Shown here in pieces: positions 38,491 through 48,538 of a DNA stretch of 64,000 nt. This DNA is from Allygus modestus. Its lineage: Eukaryota > Arthropoda > Insecta > Hemiptera > Cicadellidae. The stretch spans positions 67,237,754 to 67,301,753 of the forward strand of contig OY776117.1 in NCBI GenBank assembly GCA_963675035.1, in the 5' to 3' direction. Position 1 is the first letter of the stretch; each line of letters opens with the position of its first letter. The translations under genes were made by a program, and so were the position numbers. The notes under the pieces were generated by a model. That model was not told the DNA's origin and did not search any database. It was given only the letters and a program-made list of their open reading frames with translations.

Positions 38491-38935
38491 AAATCACATC
38501 TCGAATGTGACAACTGCATTTCCAAATTAAATTTTAAAACAGATTTCCATATTTAAATATCCATTTGTAAATCACATTTCGAATGTGACAACTGCATTTC
38601 CAAATTAAATTTTAAAATAGATTTTTATATTTAAATTCTCATTTGTAAATCATACTTCCAATTCACCATTTCCAAATTAAATTTTAAAATAGATTTCCAT
38701 ATTTAAATATCCATTTGTAAATCATATTTCGAATGTGACAACTGCATTTCCAAATTAAATTTGAAAATAGATTTCCATATTTAAATATCCATTTATAAAT
38801 CATATTTCAAATGTAACAGCCGCATTTCCAAATTAAATTTTAAAATAGATTTTCATATTTAAATTCTCATTTGTAAATCATACTTCCAATTCACCATTTA
38901 CTAATTTAATTCTCCATTTCAAAACTGTAATCGTA
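38491..38935 (+). repeat. 78-bp tandem repeats, about 5.5 units
   Basis: Units start at 38491 and 38569 and then at about 38646, 38718, 38796 and 38873. Each has aaatcacatttcgaatgtga, catttccaaattaaattt and agatttccatatttaaat. Every third unit carries the same 6-bp contraction (cttccaattcacc), so the array has a higher-order period of about three units. Non-coding. Confidence 0.85.
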
Positions 38936-39299
38936 AAACATAGCTATTGAATTGGGAGATACAAAATTACTAGTGATCTAACAGTCACTCCCATCACCAA
39001 ATCTCTTAGGATGTTTTAAGGATATTAATTTAGGGCGCAACAATTATCTTACACTTCAAAGTTAAATGTGTTTTGAAAATTATTTGTACTTTGATCAAAC
39101 TAAATATTAAAGTAAAATATGTTTTGAATTTTAGACTTTAAATATTAAATTATCTGTTCTAATTGAATATGTAGATTGATAGTTTCAAAATGGCAGTTTT
39201 ATTTATAAAATTATATTGTACAGTGTGCAGACGTATCCAGTCCAAACAAACAGTTCAGCTGCACTGACGTTGGTTTCACACACCTATAACTTCATGTTT

Positions 39300-39590
39300 T
39301 AAATTAAACTTGTTAAAGTAAATATAATTTAAAACCAATGTTAAATGATTTTGTCTAATTTAAAATTAAAATGGTAATTTTTGAACTCTCATATTCGTAA
39401 ATTAAACTTGTTAAAGTATATAATTTAAAACCATTGTTAAATGATTTTGTCTAATTTAACATTAAAAATGGCAATTTTTGAACTCTCATATTCGTAAATT
39501 AAACTTGTTAAAGTAAAATATAATTTAAAACCGCTGTTAAATAATTTTTGTCTAATTTAACATTAAAAAATGGTAATTTTTGTTTATAAA
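39300..39590 (+). repeat. About 97-bp tandem repeats ahead of PolB, three units
   Basis: Units start at about 39300, 39397 and 39494, each with aaattaaacttgttaaagta, ataatttaaaacc and taaaaatgg.aatttttg. Each therefore contains a copy of the TAAAAATGG signature that elsewhere in the element marks gene starts, yet none of these ATGs opens a long frame. The third unit runs into the PolB leader. Confidence 0.8.
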
Positions 39591-39600
39591 AAACAGAGTA

Positions 39601-42600
39601 ATGTCATCTCAAAATTTATTTACATCGAACATGTTGTCCTGTGCAATCTGCTCCGTGCCCTGCTCCAAAAGAAGTAATTTAATCAGACACTATCGTAACA
39701 TCCACAAAGTTATTCCTAAAATTTGTAAAATATGTCATCAAATATTTGACAATTGCAATTTTAAAATGCATATGCTTAATAACCACAATACTTGTAATGT
39801 GTGTAAGAGAGTCATCACTCGGAACAAACCCCGCCACCACCTACGATGTGACAAGCGACCCTATTATGTGTTTAAGTTTCAAGGTGAGTCCGTGGATATA
39901 TTAAACACCCTTCAATCATGTCCTTTACCAATAAAATGGATTCTTATTAGGAGAGTGAAATTTATCAAACACACAGTTAGTAAGAATGGTGAATTATTAA
40001 TTGATAAAGAAACTATTGCTAACTTTCGAAGTTTAACTAATTTATCAATTGAGAAAACACAATTAAAGACACAAATTGAAAATTCACTTTTAAAAATCGA
40101 CACATCTTTACACAAATTTCAATCAGAAGGTAGTGGATGGATATATGACCATACTAAATACTGGCAGCTGCATGTTTACAAGTATAAACCCCTAACTCCC
40201 AAGTCATACATCCCCACGCCAGAAAATATAAAATCAAAACACGCTGTTTTAAATATTAAAAATAGTGATAATAAATGTTTTTTGTGGAGTATTTTAGCAA
40301 GCTTAAAACCAAGGAATTGTATAAATGAACATGCAAATCGAGTATTTTACTACGAACCCCACGTAGGTCAGTTAAATATGTCAAATATAAAATATCCCGT
40401 AAAAATATCCGACATTGATAAATTTGAAAAACAAAATAATATAAGTGTTAATGTATATGGAATTGAAGGACAATTAATATATCCATTGAGAATAACTAAA
40501 CTAAATAGTAATACGCACGCAAACCTGCTGCTTTTACAACAAGGCCGCAAATCACATTACTGTTTAATTCGTGATTTTGATAAGTTAATGCTACGGTCTA
40601 CAAAAGATGACCATAAGAAATATTTTTGCAAGTTCTGTGTGCAACATTTTTACACTAAAGATATATTGGAACGTCACACAACATATTGTAAAACCTTTGT
40701 TGCCCAAAGAGTACAAATGTCTAAAAAAGATACATTACAATTTACGAATTACAAATATCAACTTAAAGCTCCCTTTGTGATTTATGCAGATTTCGAATGT
40801 TTTATAAACTCTAACAAACACACTGCTTCTGGATTTGCTTATGTTGTAGTGAGAGATTCTAAAATTATTTACGAAGAGTTGTACAGTGGTGAAAATGTAA
40901 TGGATGTGTTTTTCGAAAAATTATTTAAAACTTATGACTTTATTAAAAGTCAGATGGGAGTATATGTTCCCCTTGTAATGACTCCAGAGCAAGAGACGTT
41001 ATTTCAAAACTCTACACGCTGCCACATATGCCGCCAGCCGTTACTGTGTGATAAAGTGCACGACCATTGTCACTTAACAGGTGAGTTCAGAGGGCCCTCC
41101 CATAACTCTTGTAATTTAAACTATAAAGTAACCAAGAAAATTCCAGTATTCTTCCACAATCTTAAAAACTATGATGGACATTTAATAATGCAAAACTTAG
41201 GAAAATTTAATCGCAAATTGAATTGCATAGCCAAAGATATGGAAAAGTATATTTCATTCTCTGTTGATGATTTAGTATTTTTGGATTCCTACAACTTTCT
41301 GTCCCTTCCCTTAAGCAAATTAGCTTCCAATTTAAATACATTTAGATTTATAGACAATCCACTACTACAACGTAAGGGCGAATTTCCGTACGAATACATG
41401 ACAGGACCAGAAAAGTTTTTAGAGCCTCTCCCACCCATAGAGGCATTTTACAGTAGTCTAACTAAAGAATGTATATCTCCTGCACAATATGAACATGCTA
41501 AAAACGTATGGAATCATTTTAATATTAATAATTTAAAAGAATATCACGATTTATACCTTAAAACAGATGTGTTGTTATTGGCTGATGTGTTTGAGACATT
41601 TAGGGACTTATGTTTAAAGGATTATAAACTCGACCCTGTTCATATGTACTCACTGCCTGGACTAACATGGGAGGCATGTCTTAGAATGACCGGCATAAAA
41701 TTACAATTATTTCGTGACATTGACATGCATTTGTTTATAGAACATGCCATTAGAGGCGGTGTAAGTATGATTTCCACGCGCTATGCTAAAGCCAATAATA
41801 AGTACATGGGCGAATATTATGACCCAAATCAAGAAAGCACATATCTTGTATACTTAGACTGTAACTCGCTATATTCTACAGCAATGTGCGAGTCGTTGCC
41901 CATCGATGGCTTTAGATGGACAAATGAGAAAGATTAAAAATACAATCAAAATGAAAACTTTGGATTTATTTTGGAAGTTGATTTAAAATACGATAAAAGT
42001 TTACACGATTTGCATAATGACTACCCGCTCGCACCAGAAAAAATGAATGGAAAATTAATACCAAATTTAAATGACAAAACTAAATATATTTTGCATTATA
42101 AAGCACTAAAAAAATACGAAGAACTGGGTTTGGTAGTTACAAAATACCACAGAATTTTAAAATTTAGACAGTCGAAATGGCTTGCACCCTATATTAATTT
42201 TAATATTGAAAAGCGACAAAAAGCTAAACATGATTTTGAAAAAGACTTTTACAAACTGTTAAATAACAGTCTCTTTGGTCGAACAATTATGAACCAACGT
42301 AAGTTTCGTGATATACATCTTGTAGACGAGTCTAAGTTAACAAAGTACGTTACAAAGCCAAGGTTTGACTGTAGCAAAATGTTCGATAACAATTTGCATG
42401 CTGTACATTTAAATAAATTAATTGTAAATTTTGATAAACCAATATATTTAGGAATGACCATTTTGGATATCAGTAAAGTAATAATGTATGATTTCCACTA
42501 TAATTATATGTCAAAATTTAAGAATAAAAAGTTCTTAATGACAGACACAGACAGCCTTCTTTATTCTATAGTAACAGAGGACTTTTACAAGGAAATACAA

Positions 42601-43047
42601 TGTGACTTGGACTGTTTCGACACCTCTGCATATAGTAAAGACCATTTCTTATACTCTGATAAAAATAAAAAAGTTACGGGCAAGTTTAAAGACGAATTAA
42701 ATGGTCAAATTATGTATGAATATTGTGGTTTAAGGCCAAAATTATACTCTTTCATTCCTTTACAATGGTTATACGAAAAAGAAAAGCAAAATGAGCTAGA
42801 GGTTAAAAAGGCAAAGGGGGCTGACAATGCTACAGTTAAACATCTCTTAAGACACCAACATTACTTAAACTGTCTTGCAACCGGGGAAGATTACTATGAG
42901 AATGTTACAAGAATTAAATCCACAAACCACCATCTTCAAACATTAACGATGAACAAAAAGGTACTCTCTTTTGATGACGACAAGAGGTTTATTCTGGATG
43001 GCATTAACACTCTTGCCCTCGGTCATTATAAAATTGGTCAAACATAA
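39601..43047 (+). pseudogene. polB: Polinton protein-primed DNA polymerase B, one in-frame stop
   Basis: 1148 codons from the first ATG at 39601 (the frame is open slightly upstream but without ATG). Family-B, protein-primed polymerase that copies the element. From the N-terminus: C2H2-type zinc fingers (residues about 10-35); a further finger near 345-370 (CKFCVQHFYTKDILERH); exonuclease I DFE (D397/E399); a cysteine/histidine cluster CHICRQPL..HDHCH; exonuclease II NYDGHL (D525); exonuclease III YLKTD (D656); polymerase A DCNSLY (D753); polymerase B NNSLFG (about 889); polymerase C TDTDS (D982/D984); and KLYS (about 1048). All catalytic motifs are present. A single TAA at 41935-41937 (codon 779) interrupts the frame with no shift. 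The 3' end overlaps the convergent ATPase by 44 bp. Confidence 0.93.
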
Positions 43048-43672
43048 ATCTATATTTCCCATTATTCTTTGGCCTTTCCTTGTCTATTACAAAAAAGCCA
43101 TATTTAGACCTGTCCCAGCATTGATGGCAGAGATTTCTAAATTGGTTAAATGAAAAATCATTTCCCACATGATTGTTATACACATGTTTTAAATTTAAAT
43201 CGTCTTGTTTAAATAATATTAGAAAATTAACATTGTCACGTAAATGTTTGTTTACTTTACTGTAAGATTGACACAAGTAAAAACTGTTAATATTTTTGTG
43301 TCTGCTCATTGAGAAAAATTGTGTGATATTTGGACTATTTATGTCGTCAAATACAACTATTGAGTGTGATTCTACATCATTTGGTGTGATTTCACAGTTT
43401 GAATATGTGTGTAATTTAACTTCATCACACAGACGGAATATTTCAATTATTTTTTTATATTTTTCTTGTTCTAAAGATTTGGATATTATATATAAATTTG
43501 TAAACTTTAATCCTTGCTTTTTTACAATTAAGTTATAAATTACAACGGTCTTCCCCGAACCGCTAGGCCCTATTATAAGACAGCGAATATTATTAGGTAA
43601 TAGACCCAACTTCTTTGGTGTATTTTCTTTATGTGCTATTTTAAATTTGTTCTTTTGTTGAATAAATGACAT
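43004..43672 (-). CDS. Polinton genome-packaging ATPase (FtsK/HerA type)
   Basis: 222 residues, intact. Walker A GPSGSGKT at residues 35-42, Walker B SIVVFDD ending at 109-110, and a conserved C-terminal segment (SKYGFFVID). This is the A32-like/FtsK-HerA ATPase family, which in related DNA viruses pumps the genome into the capsid. It is the only gene on the minus strand. Its 3' end overlaps PolB tail-to-tail. Its start codon lies only 16 bp from that of the divergent phospholipase-like gene, so both are likely driven from the same A/T-rich sequence (43673-43688). Confidence 0.93.
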   Translation of the reverse strand: MSFIQQKNKFKIAHKENTPKKLGLLPNNIRCLIIGPSGSGKTVVIYNLIVKKQGLKFTNLYIISKSLEQEKYKKIIEIFRLCDEVKLHTYSNCEITPNDVESHSIVVFDDINSPNITQFFSMSRHKNINSFYLCQSYSKVNKHLRDNVNFLILFKQDDLNLKHVYNNHVGNDFSFNQFRNLCHQCWDRSKYGFFVIDKERPKNNGKYRFMFDQFYNDRGQEC

Positions 43673-43688
43673 TTTTTATATAATAAAA
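43673..43688. promoter_or_regulatory. 16-bp bidirectional start region
   Basis: tttttatataataaaa separates two divergent ATGs (ATPase minus, phospholipase-like plus). Read either way it gives an A-rich TATA/AATAAAA sequence directly before ATG. The same kind of sequence precedes other starts at 44424, 45388 and 46599, so it probably acts as a compact promoter or initiation signal. Confidence 0.5.
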
Positions 43689-44207
43689 ATGGCAAAGAGA
43701 AAGTGTAAAAAGGTCCAAGGTAAAGGATTATTTTTAAAGCCATATAGAGGCCGTGGCTTGTTAAATACCCTTATAAACAACCTTCCTTTCCCCCTCCACA
43801 TCCCGTCGTATACATATTGTGGTCCTGGAACTAAGATACGTGAAAATTTAGCCAGAAATGTACCTCCAAAAAATAAGCTAGACTCTTAATGTAAAGAGCA
43901 CGACATATTCTACATGAATAATCCTGATACAGCCGCCCGGAACAAGGCAGATATGAGATTAGCGGACCAGGCTTGGACTAGGGTTTCGGCAAAGGACGCC
44001 AGTCTGGCCGAAAAAGCAGCAGCTTATGCAGTGACAAATTTGATGAAGGCCAAGGCAAAAATGGGAATGGGATTAAAATTTAATAAAAAAGATGGACAAC
44101 TTTTAGCTGTTAGAGGCCGCAAGAGACGTGCCTCACTTTCGAGGAGTGTACCTAAAAAACGAGCTAAGAAAACAGAGACCAAAAGTAAGAGAATGTGGAA
44201 TTATTAA
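43689..44207 (+). pseudogene. Phospholipase A2-like Polinton protein, one in-frame stop
   Basis: A basic N-terminus (KRKCKKVQGKG) is followed by the calcium-loop motif YCGPGT (residues 43-48). One TAA sits at 43887-43889 (codon 67), and the CKEHD catalytic motif follows immediately (H71, D72). After the stop the same frame continues with an Ala/Lys-rich helical part and a basic tail (RGRKRR, PKKRAKK) that looks like a nuclear-localisation signal. PLA2-like domains of this type occur in Polintons and in parvovirus VP1, where they help cross membranes. The stop falls between the two halves of the active site. The last 116 bp overlap the protease in another frame. Confidence 0.8.
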
Positions 44208-44421
44208 TTTAGACAGTGACAGGGGCACACATTGGACAGCATATCGTAAAAATAAAGATATTGTAATATATTTTGACCCATTCGGAATACAGCCTCCAAA
44301 AGAGGTAATTGAATATTTTGTACCATCTAAAATTTACTATACAACTGATCAAATACAAGATTTAAACAGTTCCATTTGTGGAATTTTATGTTTATCATTT
44401 CTGAAAAATTTTAGTTTATAA
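44092..44421 (+). pseudogene. Adenain-like cysteine protease, stop at codon 5
   Basis: The start at 44092 is chosen because ATGG follows aataaaaaag, the pattern of the other genes, and lies in the right frame. A TAG at 44104-44106 (codon 5) then blocks it, and the downstream frame is open to 44421. Catalytic residues are visible: His47 in GTHW, Asp62 in YFDPFG, Gln89 and Cys96 in SSICG. At 109 residues it is short for this Ulp1/adenain family, which processes capsid precursors. It overlaps the end of the phospholipase-like gene by 116 bp and stops 2 bp before the minor capsid ATG. Initiation further downstream without ATG is possible but unsupported. Confidence 0.8.
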
Positions 44422-44423
44422 AA

Positions 44424-45303
44424 ATGGATTCATTTACTATAACATTTACGGGTACAGAGCCAGAGTTGAAGTCGGTGTTCTTTCCTCCTATAGAATTAAA
44501 TGGTGATTATGTAATTGGACTGGTAGATTTTCAAAGTTATAATTCTATATTTAATGTTAAAAAACCTCTAAATACTTTGACATATTACAAAATGCACAAA
44601 ATTACAACCCCAAAAGGGGAGGTCACAATTGACGAATTAAACCGGGCATTAGATGGTAAAGTTGAAGTTATTATTCAAAATAAAGTAGCATTAATTAATA
44701 CAAAAGTCAAACTTATATTTTACAAAGGGCTAGTTCCAAAATTAAATAAACTTAAAGACACAAAATTAACTATAGACGAGGGTGAGGATGTGTATTATTA
44801 CGATCACAAAGCTCCAAATGTAATTGAAATTGCTGAAGGTACATACGAAGCTTGCGAAGGAAATTCAAAAGCAACTCCCAGATTTTGTACTTATAGCCGA
44901 TAATAAAACTATGAAAGCCACATTACATTCTGGCCATGAGTTTGATTTTACAAAACCGTGTTTAGGGTCTGAATTATTGGGATTTAAAGGATTTTCTACT
45001 CCAGATATTGCGTTTAAATCCGTAAATAAAATCAACATAAATAATGTAAATGTGATTAGAGTAAAATGTAATATTGCGAATGGGTCTTATTTAAATGGTG
45101 ACAAATCACACACCATACACAGTTTTTACCCAGAAGCTCCTCCCGGCTACAAAATTATTGAGGTCCCCAGAAATATTATATACTTCCCTGTAAATAAGAG
45201 AAGTTTAGATGTTGTTAGCATTACATTTTCAGATCAACACGACAAGCCAATTGACTTTAATAAAGAAGAAACTACAATTACTTCTCATATAAAAAAGATA
45301 TGA
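44424..45303 (+). pseudogene. Polinton minor capsid (penton-like) protein, frameshifted
   Basis: The first frame (44424-44903) begins MDSFTITFTG and has the FFPPIELNGDYVIGL and FQSYNSI segments typical of the Polinton minor capsid, a single jelly-roll penton-type protein. The reading moves by +1 near 44845-44855. The second frame then carries LLGFKGF, NVNVIRVKCNI, HTIHSFYP and PPGYKIIEVP to a stop at 45301-45303. The lesion looks like a single extra base. Total length is about 290 residues, normal for the family. The start follows agtttataaaa directly. Confidence 0.8.
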
Positions 45304-45434
45304 GAATTTACAAGAACGGACTGAGTGTGCAAAATGCCAGGTTTCTGCGATCAATTGGGTTGAAGTTAAAATTTTCTATTAATAAAAATGGAAGATTTTC
45401 TAGACGTTACAGGAAAATTCCAATACAACGATAG
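45300..45434 (+). CDS. Small, acid-free, strongly basic ORF (44 residues)
   Basis: The ATG overlaps the stop of the minor capsid gene (ATGA at 45300-45303) and the frame runs 46 bp into the major capsid gene. The product has 13 Lys/Arg in 44 residues and no Asp or Glu, with a cluster GRFSRRYRKIPIQR at the C-terminus. I do not recognise it. Short, purely basic peptides next to capsid genes are DNA-condensing core proteins in some double-stranded DNA viruses, so a similar role is conceivable. It may also be chance, since such a short frame is weak evidence. Confidence 0.4.
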   Translation: MRIYKNGLSVQNARFLRSIGLKLKFSINKNGRFSRRYRKIPIQR

Positions 45435-46593
45435 CGTGGTTAAAATTACAAATCACTCCTATGTTCCACACAACACTTTGGCAATAAATAATTCCGATGA
45501 AATTCGAATATGCATAAATAATCAAGATCTACTAACACTCCCATGTAGGAGTTATCTGTATATTAAAGGAGAAATAGAGAATCATGATAAAGGACATTTT
45601 ATAAATAATGCATTTGCATTCTTATTTGACGAAATTAGATACGAAGTTGCTGGTAAAGAAATAGATATTGTAAGAAATCCGGGAATTTCCAGTCTTATGA
45701 AAATATTGTGCTCTTACAATAAAACAACGAAATTGTCAAATGTAGCGTTTGATTCTGATGAAAATTTAAATGAGTTCCATAAAAGCGGCAAGTTTAGTAC
45801 TTGTGTCCCGTTAGAGCTGTTAATGGGTGTGTTTGAGGATTTTAATAAGGTTTTAGTAAATGTTAAACAAGAATTGGTGTTGAAAAGATCCAAAAACGAC
45901 TTAAATTGTATATTAACAACATCTAATGCTCCAACTGGGGTCGATCCTATTCCTAAAATTACACTTAAATCGATTCAGTGGGTTATGCCGCATGTTGTGC
46001 CATCTGATGGGGAGAAGCTTCAATTACAAAAGATGTTATTGCAAAATACAAATTTGCAAATTGCATTTAGAAGTTTGGAGCTACACGAACTCCCATCATA
46101 CCCCGAAACCAAGAGACATACATGGTCAGTTAAGACGTCTTCGAGTTTGGAGAAGCCCAGGTATATTATATTTGGTTTCCAAACTGGTAGGGACAACAGT
46201 GCACGAAAAAGAACTGATGAATTTGATCACTGTAAATTGAAAAATCTCAAAGTGTTTTTAAACTCTGAATATTATCCTTATAGTGATTTAAATCTCGACT
46301 TTGAAAATGGAGATGCCTCTAAGGCTTATGAGATGTTTTTGAGGTTTAGGGAGAGTTACTACAACACCGTCCCCGATCCTATGTTTAACAGAGCTGACTT
46401 TATAAAGAAATATCCTCTAATTGTAATAGATTGTTCTAGGCAGAATGAATCAGTCAAAGAGGGGGTTGTAGATATTAAATTAGAAATTGAAACTGCAGAA
46501 AATGTCCCTTCAAACACATCTGCATATTGCCTAATAATACACGATAAAGTGTTTGAGTATAATCCTTTGACAAATGAGATAAATAAAATGTAA
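45388..46593 (+). CDS. Probable Polinton major capsid protein (double jelly-roll)
   Basis: 401 residues, intact. The start follows tattaataaaa directly. Recognisable Polinton signatures: SDEIRICINNQDLLTLP near the N-terminus, FLFDEIRYEVAGKEID with NPGISSLMK, an SLELHELPSYP segment, EKPRYIIFGFQTGR, FDHCKLKNLKVFLNSEYYPY with DLNLDFENGD, and a final SAYCLIIHDKVFEYNPLT. The predicted all-beta composition fits a capsid, and its place after the minor capsid gene is normal. The choice of major capsid over another structural protein is from memory of the family and needs a profile search. Confidence 0.7.
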   Translation: MEDFLDVTGKFQYNDSVVKITNHSYVPHNTLAINNSDEIRICINNQDLLTLPCRSYLYIKGEIENHDKGHFINNAFAFLFDEIRYEVAGKEIDIVRNPGISSLMKILCSYNKTTKLSNVAFDSDENLNEFHKSGKFSTCVPLELLMGVFEDFNKVLVNVKQELVLKRSKNDLNCILTTSNAPTGVDPIPKITLKSIQWVMPHVVPSDGEKLQLQKMLLQNTNLQIAFRSLELHELPSYPETKRHTWSVKTSSSLEKPRYIIFGFQTGRDNSARKRTDEFDHCKLKNLKVFLNSEYYPYSDLNLDFENGDASKAYEMFLRFRESYYNTVPDPMFNRADFIKKYPLIVIDCSRQNESVKEGVVDIKLEIETAENVPSNTSAYCLIIHDKVFEYNPLTNEINKM

Positions 46594-46598
46594 ATAAA

Positions 46599-47381
46599 AT
46601 GAAAACAAATATTCAACAAGAATTGGTAGAGTCTGCAAAACAAATAAGAGAAAAATATAGGGCGTTAAAACGTGGTAAATTTCTAGAGGCTGAAGAGAGG
46701 TTCCAAACATTCCAACCGTTAATAGAGCCTTTGCAAGAATTAAAAAATTTAGCCACAAAAACAGAGAGGCCAGTTCTCCCAATGATTTTAGAAAAGACCC
46801 CGTCTAGAATACCAAGAATAACCCAGATAACACCGCACAAATTAGATTTTGGTCTTTTAGCATCAGACTATTTAGGAAATTACCTTAGTAGAAGTAGTAT
46901 GACAGACACCACATATGGTATTAGGCGAGAAGGAAATAAATTTTTTATTGGGAATCAGGAAGTTCAAATTGCCAATGATGATGTTACAGTTGGAGAAACA
47001 ATTTATAAAGGGACAAAGGGATTGTGGGAATTGTTAACTTTAAAAGAACCCGTAAACTATAGTCAGGTTGATTTGCAAAATTATAAAGAGATTTTGGAAG
47101 CTACAAATGCACATTTAAAGGGTTATAAACCAGGTGCGGCGATGACAAGTAATAAACACACTAAATATCTTAATATAATTAAACCCCTGTTTAAGACTGT
47201 TGGTGAAGGTTTAAGGCAGGTAACTGGTAATAAAATAGACTATGTTTATTGGGACGATCCTAATGAGCTTGTAGATAGGTTAAGACTGCTTTGGTTAAGC
47301 CGATTGGCGGGAAATTCTGGAGTGGATAATGAGATAGATTCTATCATAGAAGAATTGAGGGAAAGTGGAATTGTTTATTAA
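46599..47381 (+). CDS. Conserved Polinton protein, DUF8207-like
   Basis: 260 residues, intact; starts 5 bp after the capsid stop, following aaataaa. The N-terminal 45 residues are a charged helix (KQIREKYRALKRGKFLEAEERF). The core has TTYGIRREGNKFFIGNQEVQIANDDVTV and ETIYKGTKGLWELLTLKEP, then YKEILEATNAHL. This arrangement is common in insect and cnidarian Polinton proteins listed as DUF8207; function unknown, probably structural given its place between capsid and fibre-like genes. The domain name is recalled, not searched. Confidence 0.65.
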   Translation: MKTNIQQELVESAKQIREKYRALKRGKFLEAEERFQTFQPLIEPLQELKNLATKTERPVLPMILEKTPSRIPRITQITPHKLDFGLLASDYLGNYLSRSSMTDTTYGIRREGNKFFIGNQEVQIANDDVTVGETIYKGTKGLWELLTLKEPVNYSQVDLQNYKEILEATNAHLKGYKPGAAMTSNKHTKYLNIIKPLFKTVGEGLRQVTGNKIDYVYWDDPNELVDRLRLLWLSRLAGNSGVDNEIDSIIEELRESGIVY

Positions 47382-47389
47382 GTAAAAAG

Positions 47390-48538
47390 ATGATAGATAA
47401 ATTTTATCGCGTATATAACCCATATAGTAAACCAGAAGCTAGAAGTTTTAAAGAAACTAATTTAAATCTAAAAGATGATGGTTGGAATGCTTTAAATTAT
47501 AAAATTAGTAGTGTTAAAGGTGGGGAGTTTACTGATGATGTATCGACTTTGGGGCAGACGTTAACCAGAAAAGGTGATGCTTTTGTACAAGGTAATACTA
47601 AATATAAGTTTTTAGAATCCAAGAGTAATAATTGGAACGCTAATAAACGCAAAATTACTAATGTTAAACGAGGTGAAAGCTCAACCGATGTACCCACATT
47701 AGAGCAAACTTTAATAAGAAAAGATGGTGTCTTTGTACAAGACAAAAATAATTATGAATTTTTGGAATCGGAGAATGGTATTTGGAATGCCAAAAAGCGA
47801 AAAATAAGTAATTTGTTGGCTGGTAAAGAAAGCGATGATGTTGTAAACGTCTCTCAAGTACCAAAAATGGATCTAAACTTTTGGGATTTTAATAATAAAA
47901 GGCTAGTTCGTGTTAAACCCGCTGTTGATGAGAACGATTGTGTTACAAAACATCAGACTGTGACTTTAGACGGTCTTAAATTTGATGGTAAAAATAAGCA
48001 ATTAACAAACATTTTACCTGGAACATTGCCAAATGATGTGGCTGTTGTTAATCAAATATTAACAAAAGGTGAGAAAAGCATAATAAAACAGGGGGATAAA
48101 AATTATAATGTATTAACATTAGATAGCGATATGTGGGATGCAGAGGACAAATTAATAAAGAATGTACCTGAAGGCAAAGATAGGAGTGATGTTTGTTTAA
48201 TGTCACAAGTTTTGAGGTATGACGATAATATTAAAACTTTTAGACAAGACAATATTAAATTTGATATTTGTTTAAAATCACATGCATTAAAGTTTAACAA
48301 TAAAACTAATAAATTTATGCAAGACAATAATCAAATCGATTTGATGATGTACAATCCTAAATTGTTGGTTGCAGACCCTACATCTTTAAGCGGATTCAAG
48401 ACTTTAGATGGAGAGGCATATTTGCCAAAAAACTATGTATATCAAAGAATGAGTGATGGTATGTTAATTGGTAGCAATGGAGGTGTTTTTGAAACGACAG
48501 AGACTGGCAGATACGTTAACATTAAAAATAAAGAATAA
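47390..48538 (+). CDS. Repetitive fibre-like protein
   Basis: 382 residues, intact; ATG at 47390 after taagtaaaaag. At least six imperfect repeats of about 45-50 residues follow the pattern W-x-A-x-x-(K/R)-x-I-x-N-V-x-x-G-x-x-x-x-D-V-x-x-x-x-Q; tryptophans start at residue 32 and recur about every 50. Repeats with an I-x-N-V ... D-(A/V) ... Q core resemble the shaft repeats of trimeric phage tail and head fibres. A C-terminal segment (GFKTLDGEAYLPKNYVYQ) could be the knob. By position next to capsid genes I infer a virion spike or fibre. The 3' end overlaps the integrase frame. Confidence 0.6.
   Translation: MIDKFYRVYNPYSKPEARSFKETNLNLKDDGWNALNYKISSVKGGEFTDDVSTLGQTLTRKGDAFVQGNTKYKFLESKSNNWNANKRKITNVKRGESSTDVPTLEQTLIRKDGVFVQDKNNYEFLESENGIWNAKKRKISNLLAGKESDDVVNVSQVPKMDLNFWDFNNKRLVRVKPAVDENDCVTKHQTVTLDGLKFDGKNKQLTNILPGTLPNDVAVVNQILTKGEKSIIKQGDKNYNVLTLDSDMWDAEDKLIKNVPEGKDRSDVCLMSQVLRYDDNIKTFRQDNIKFDICLKSHALKFNNKTNKFMQDNNQIDLMMYNPKLLVADPTSLSGFKTLDGEAYLPKNYVYQRMSDGMLIGSNGGVFETTETGRYVNIKNKE

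Noticed and set aside
38491..38935. A CRISPR array
   Set aside because: The units are contiguous 78-bp tandem repeats without unique spacers, in a eukaryotic transposon.
39580..39600. Upstream TTG start for PolB
   Set aside because: The first ATG in frame is at 39601. The upstream codons belong to the tandem-repeat leader.
41935..43889. Stop-codon reassignment or programmed readthrough in the Polinton
   Set aside because: TAA and TGA also end the intact genes normally, and there are frameshifts as well as stops. Plain decay is simpler. No readthrough context or structure was seen.
43689..44207. A host phospholipase A2 gene
   Set aside because: It lies within the Polinton between ATPase and protease, lacks the secretory signal and disulfide pattern of animal enzymes, and is interrupted.
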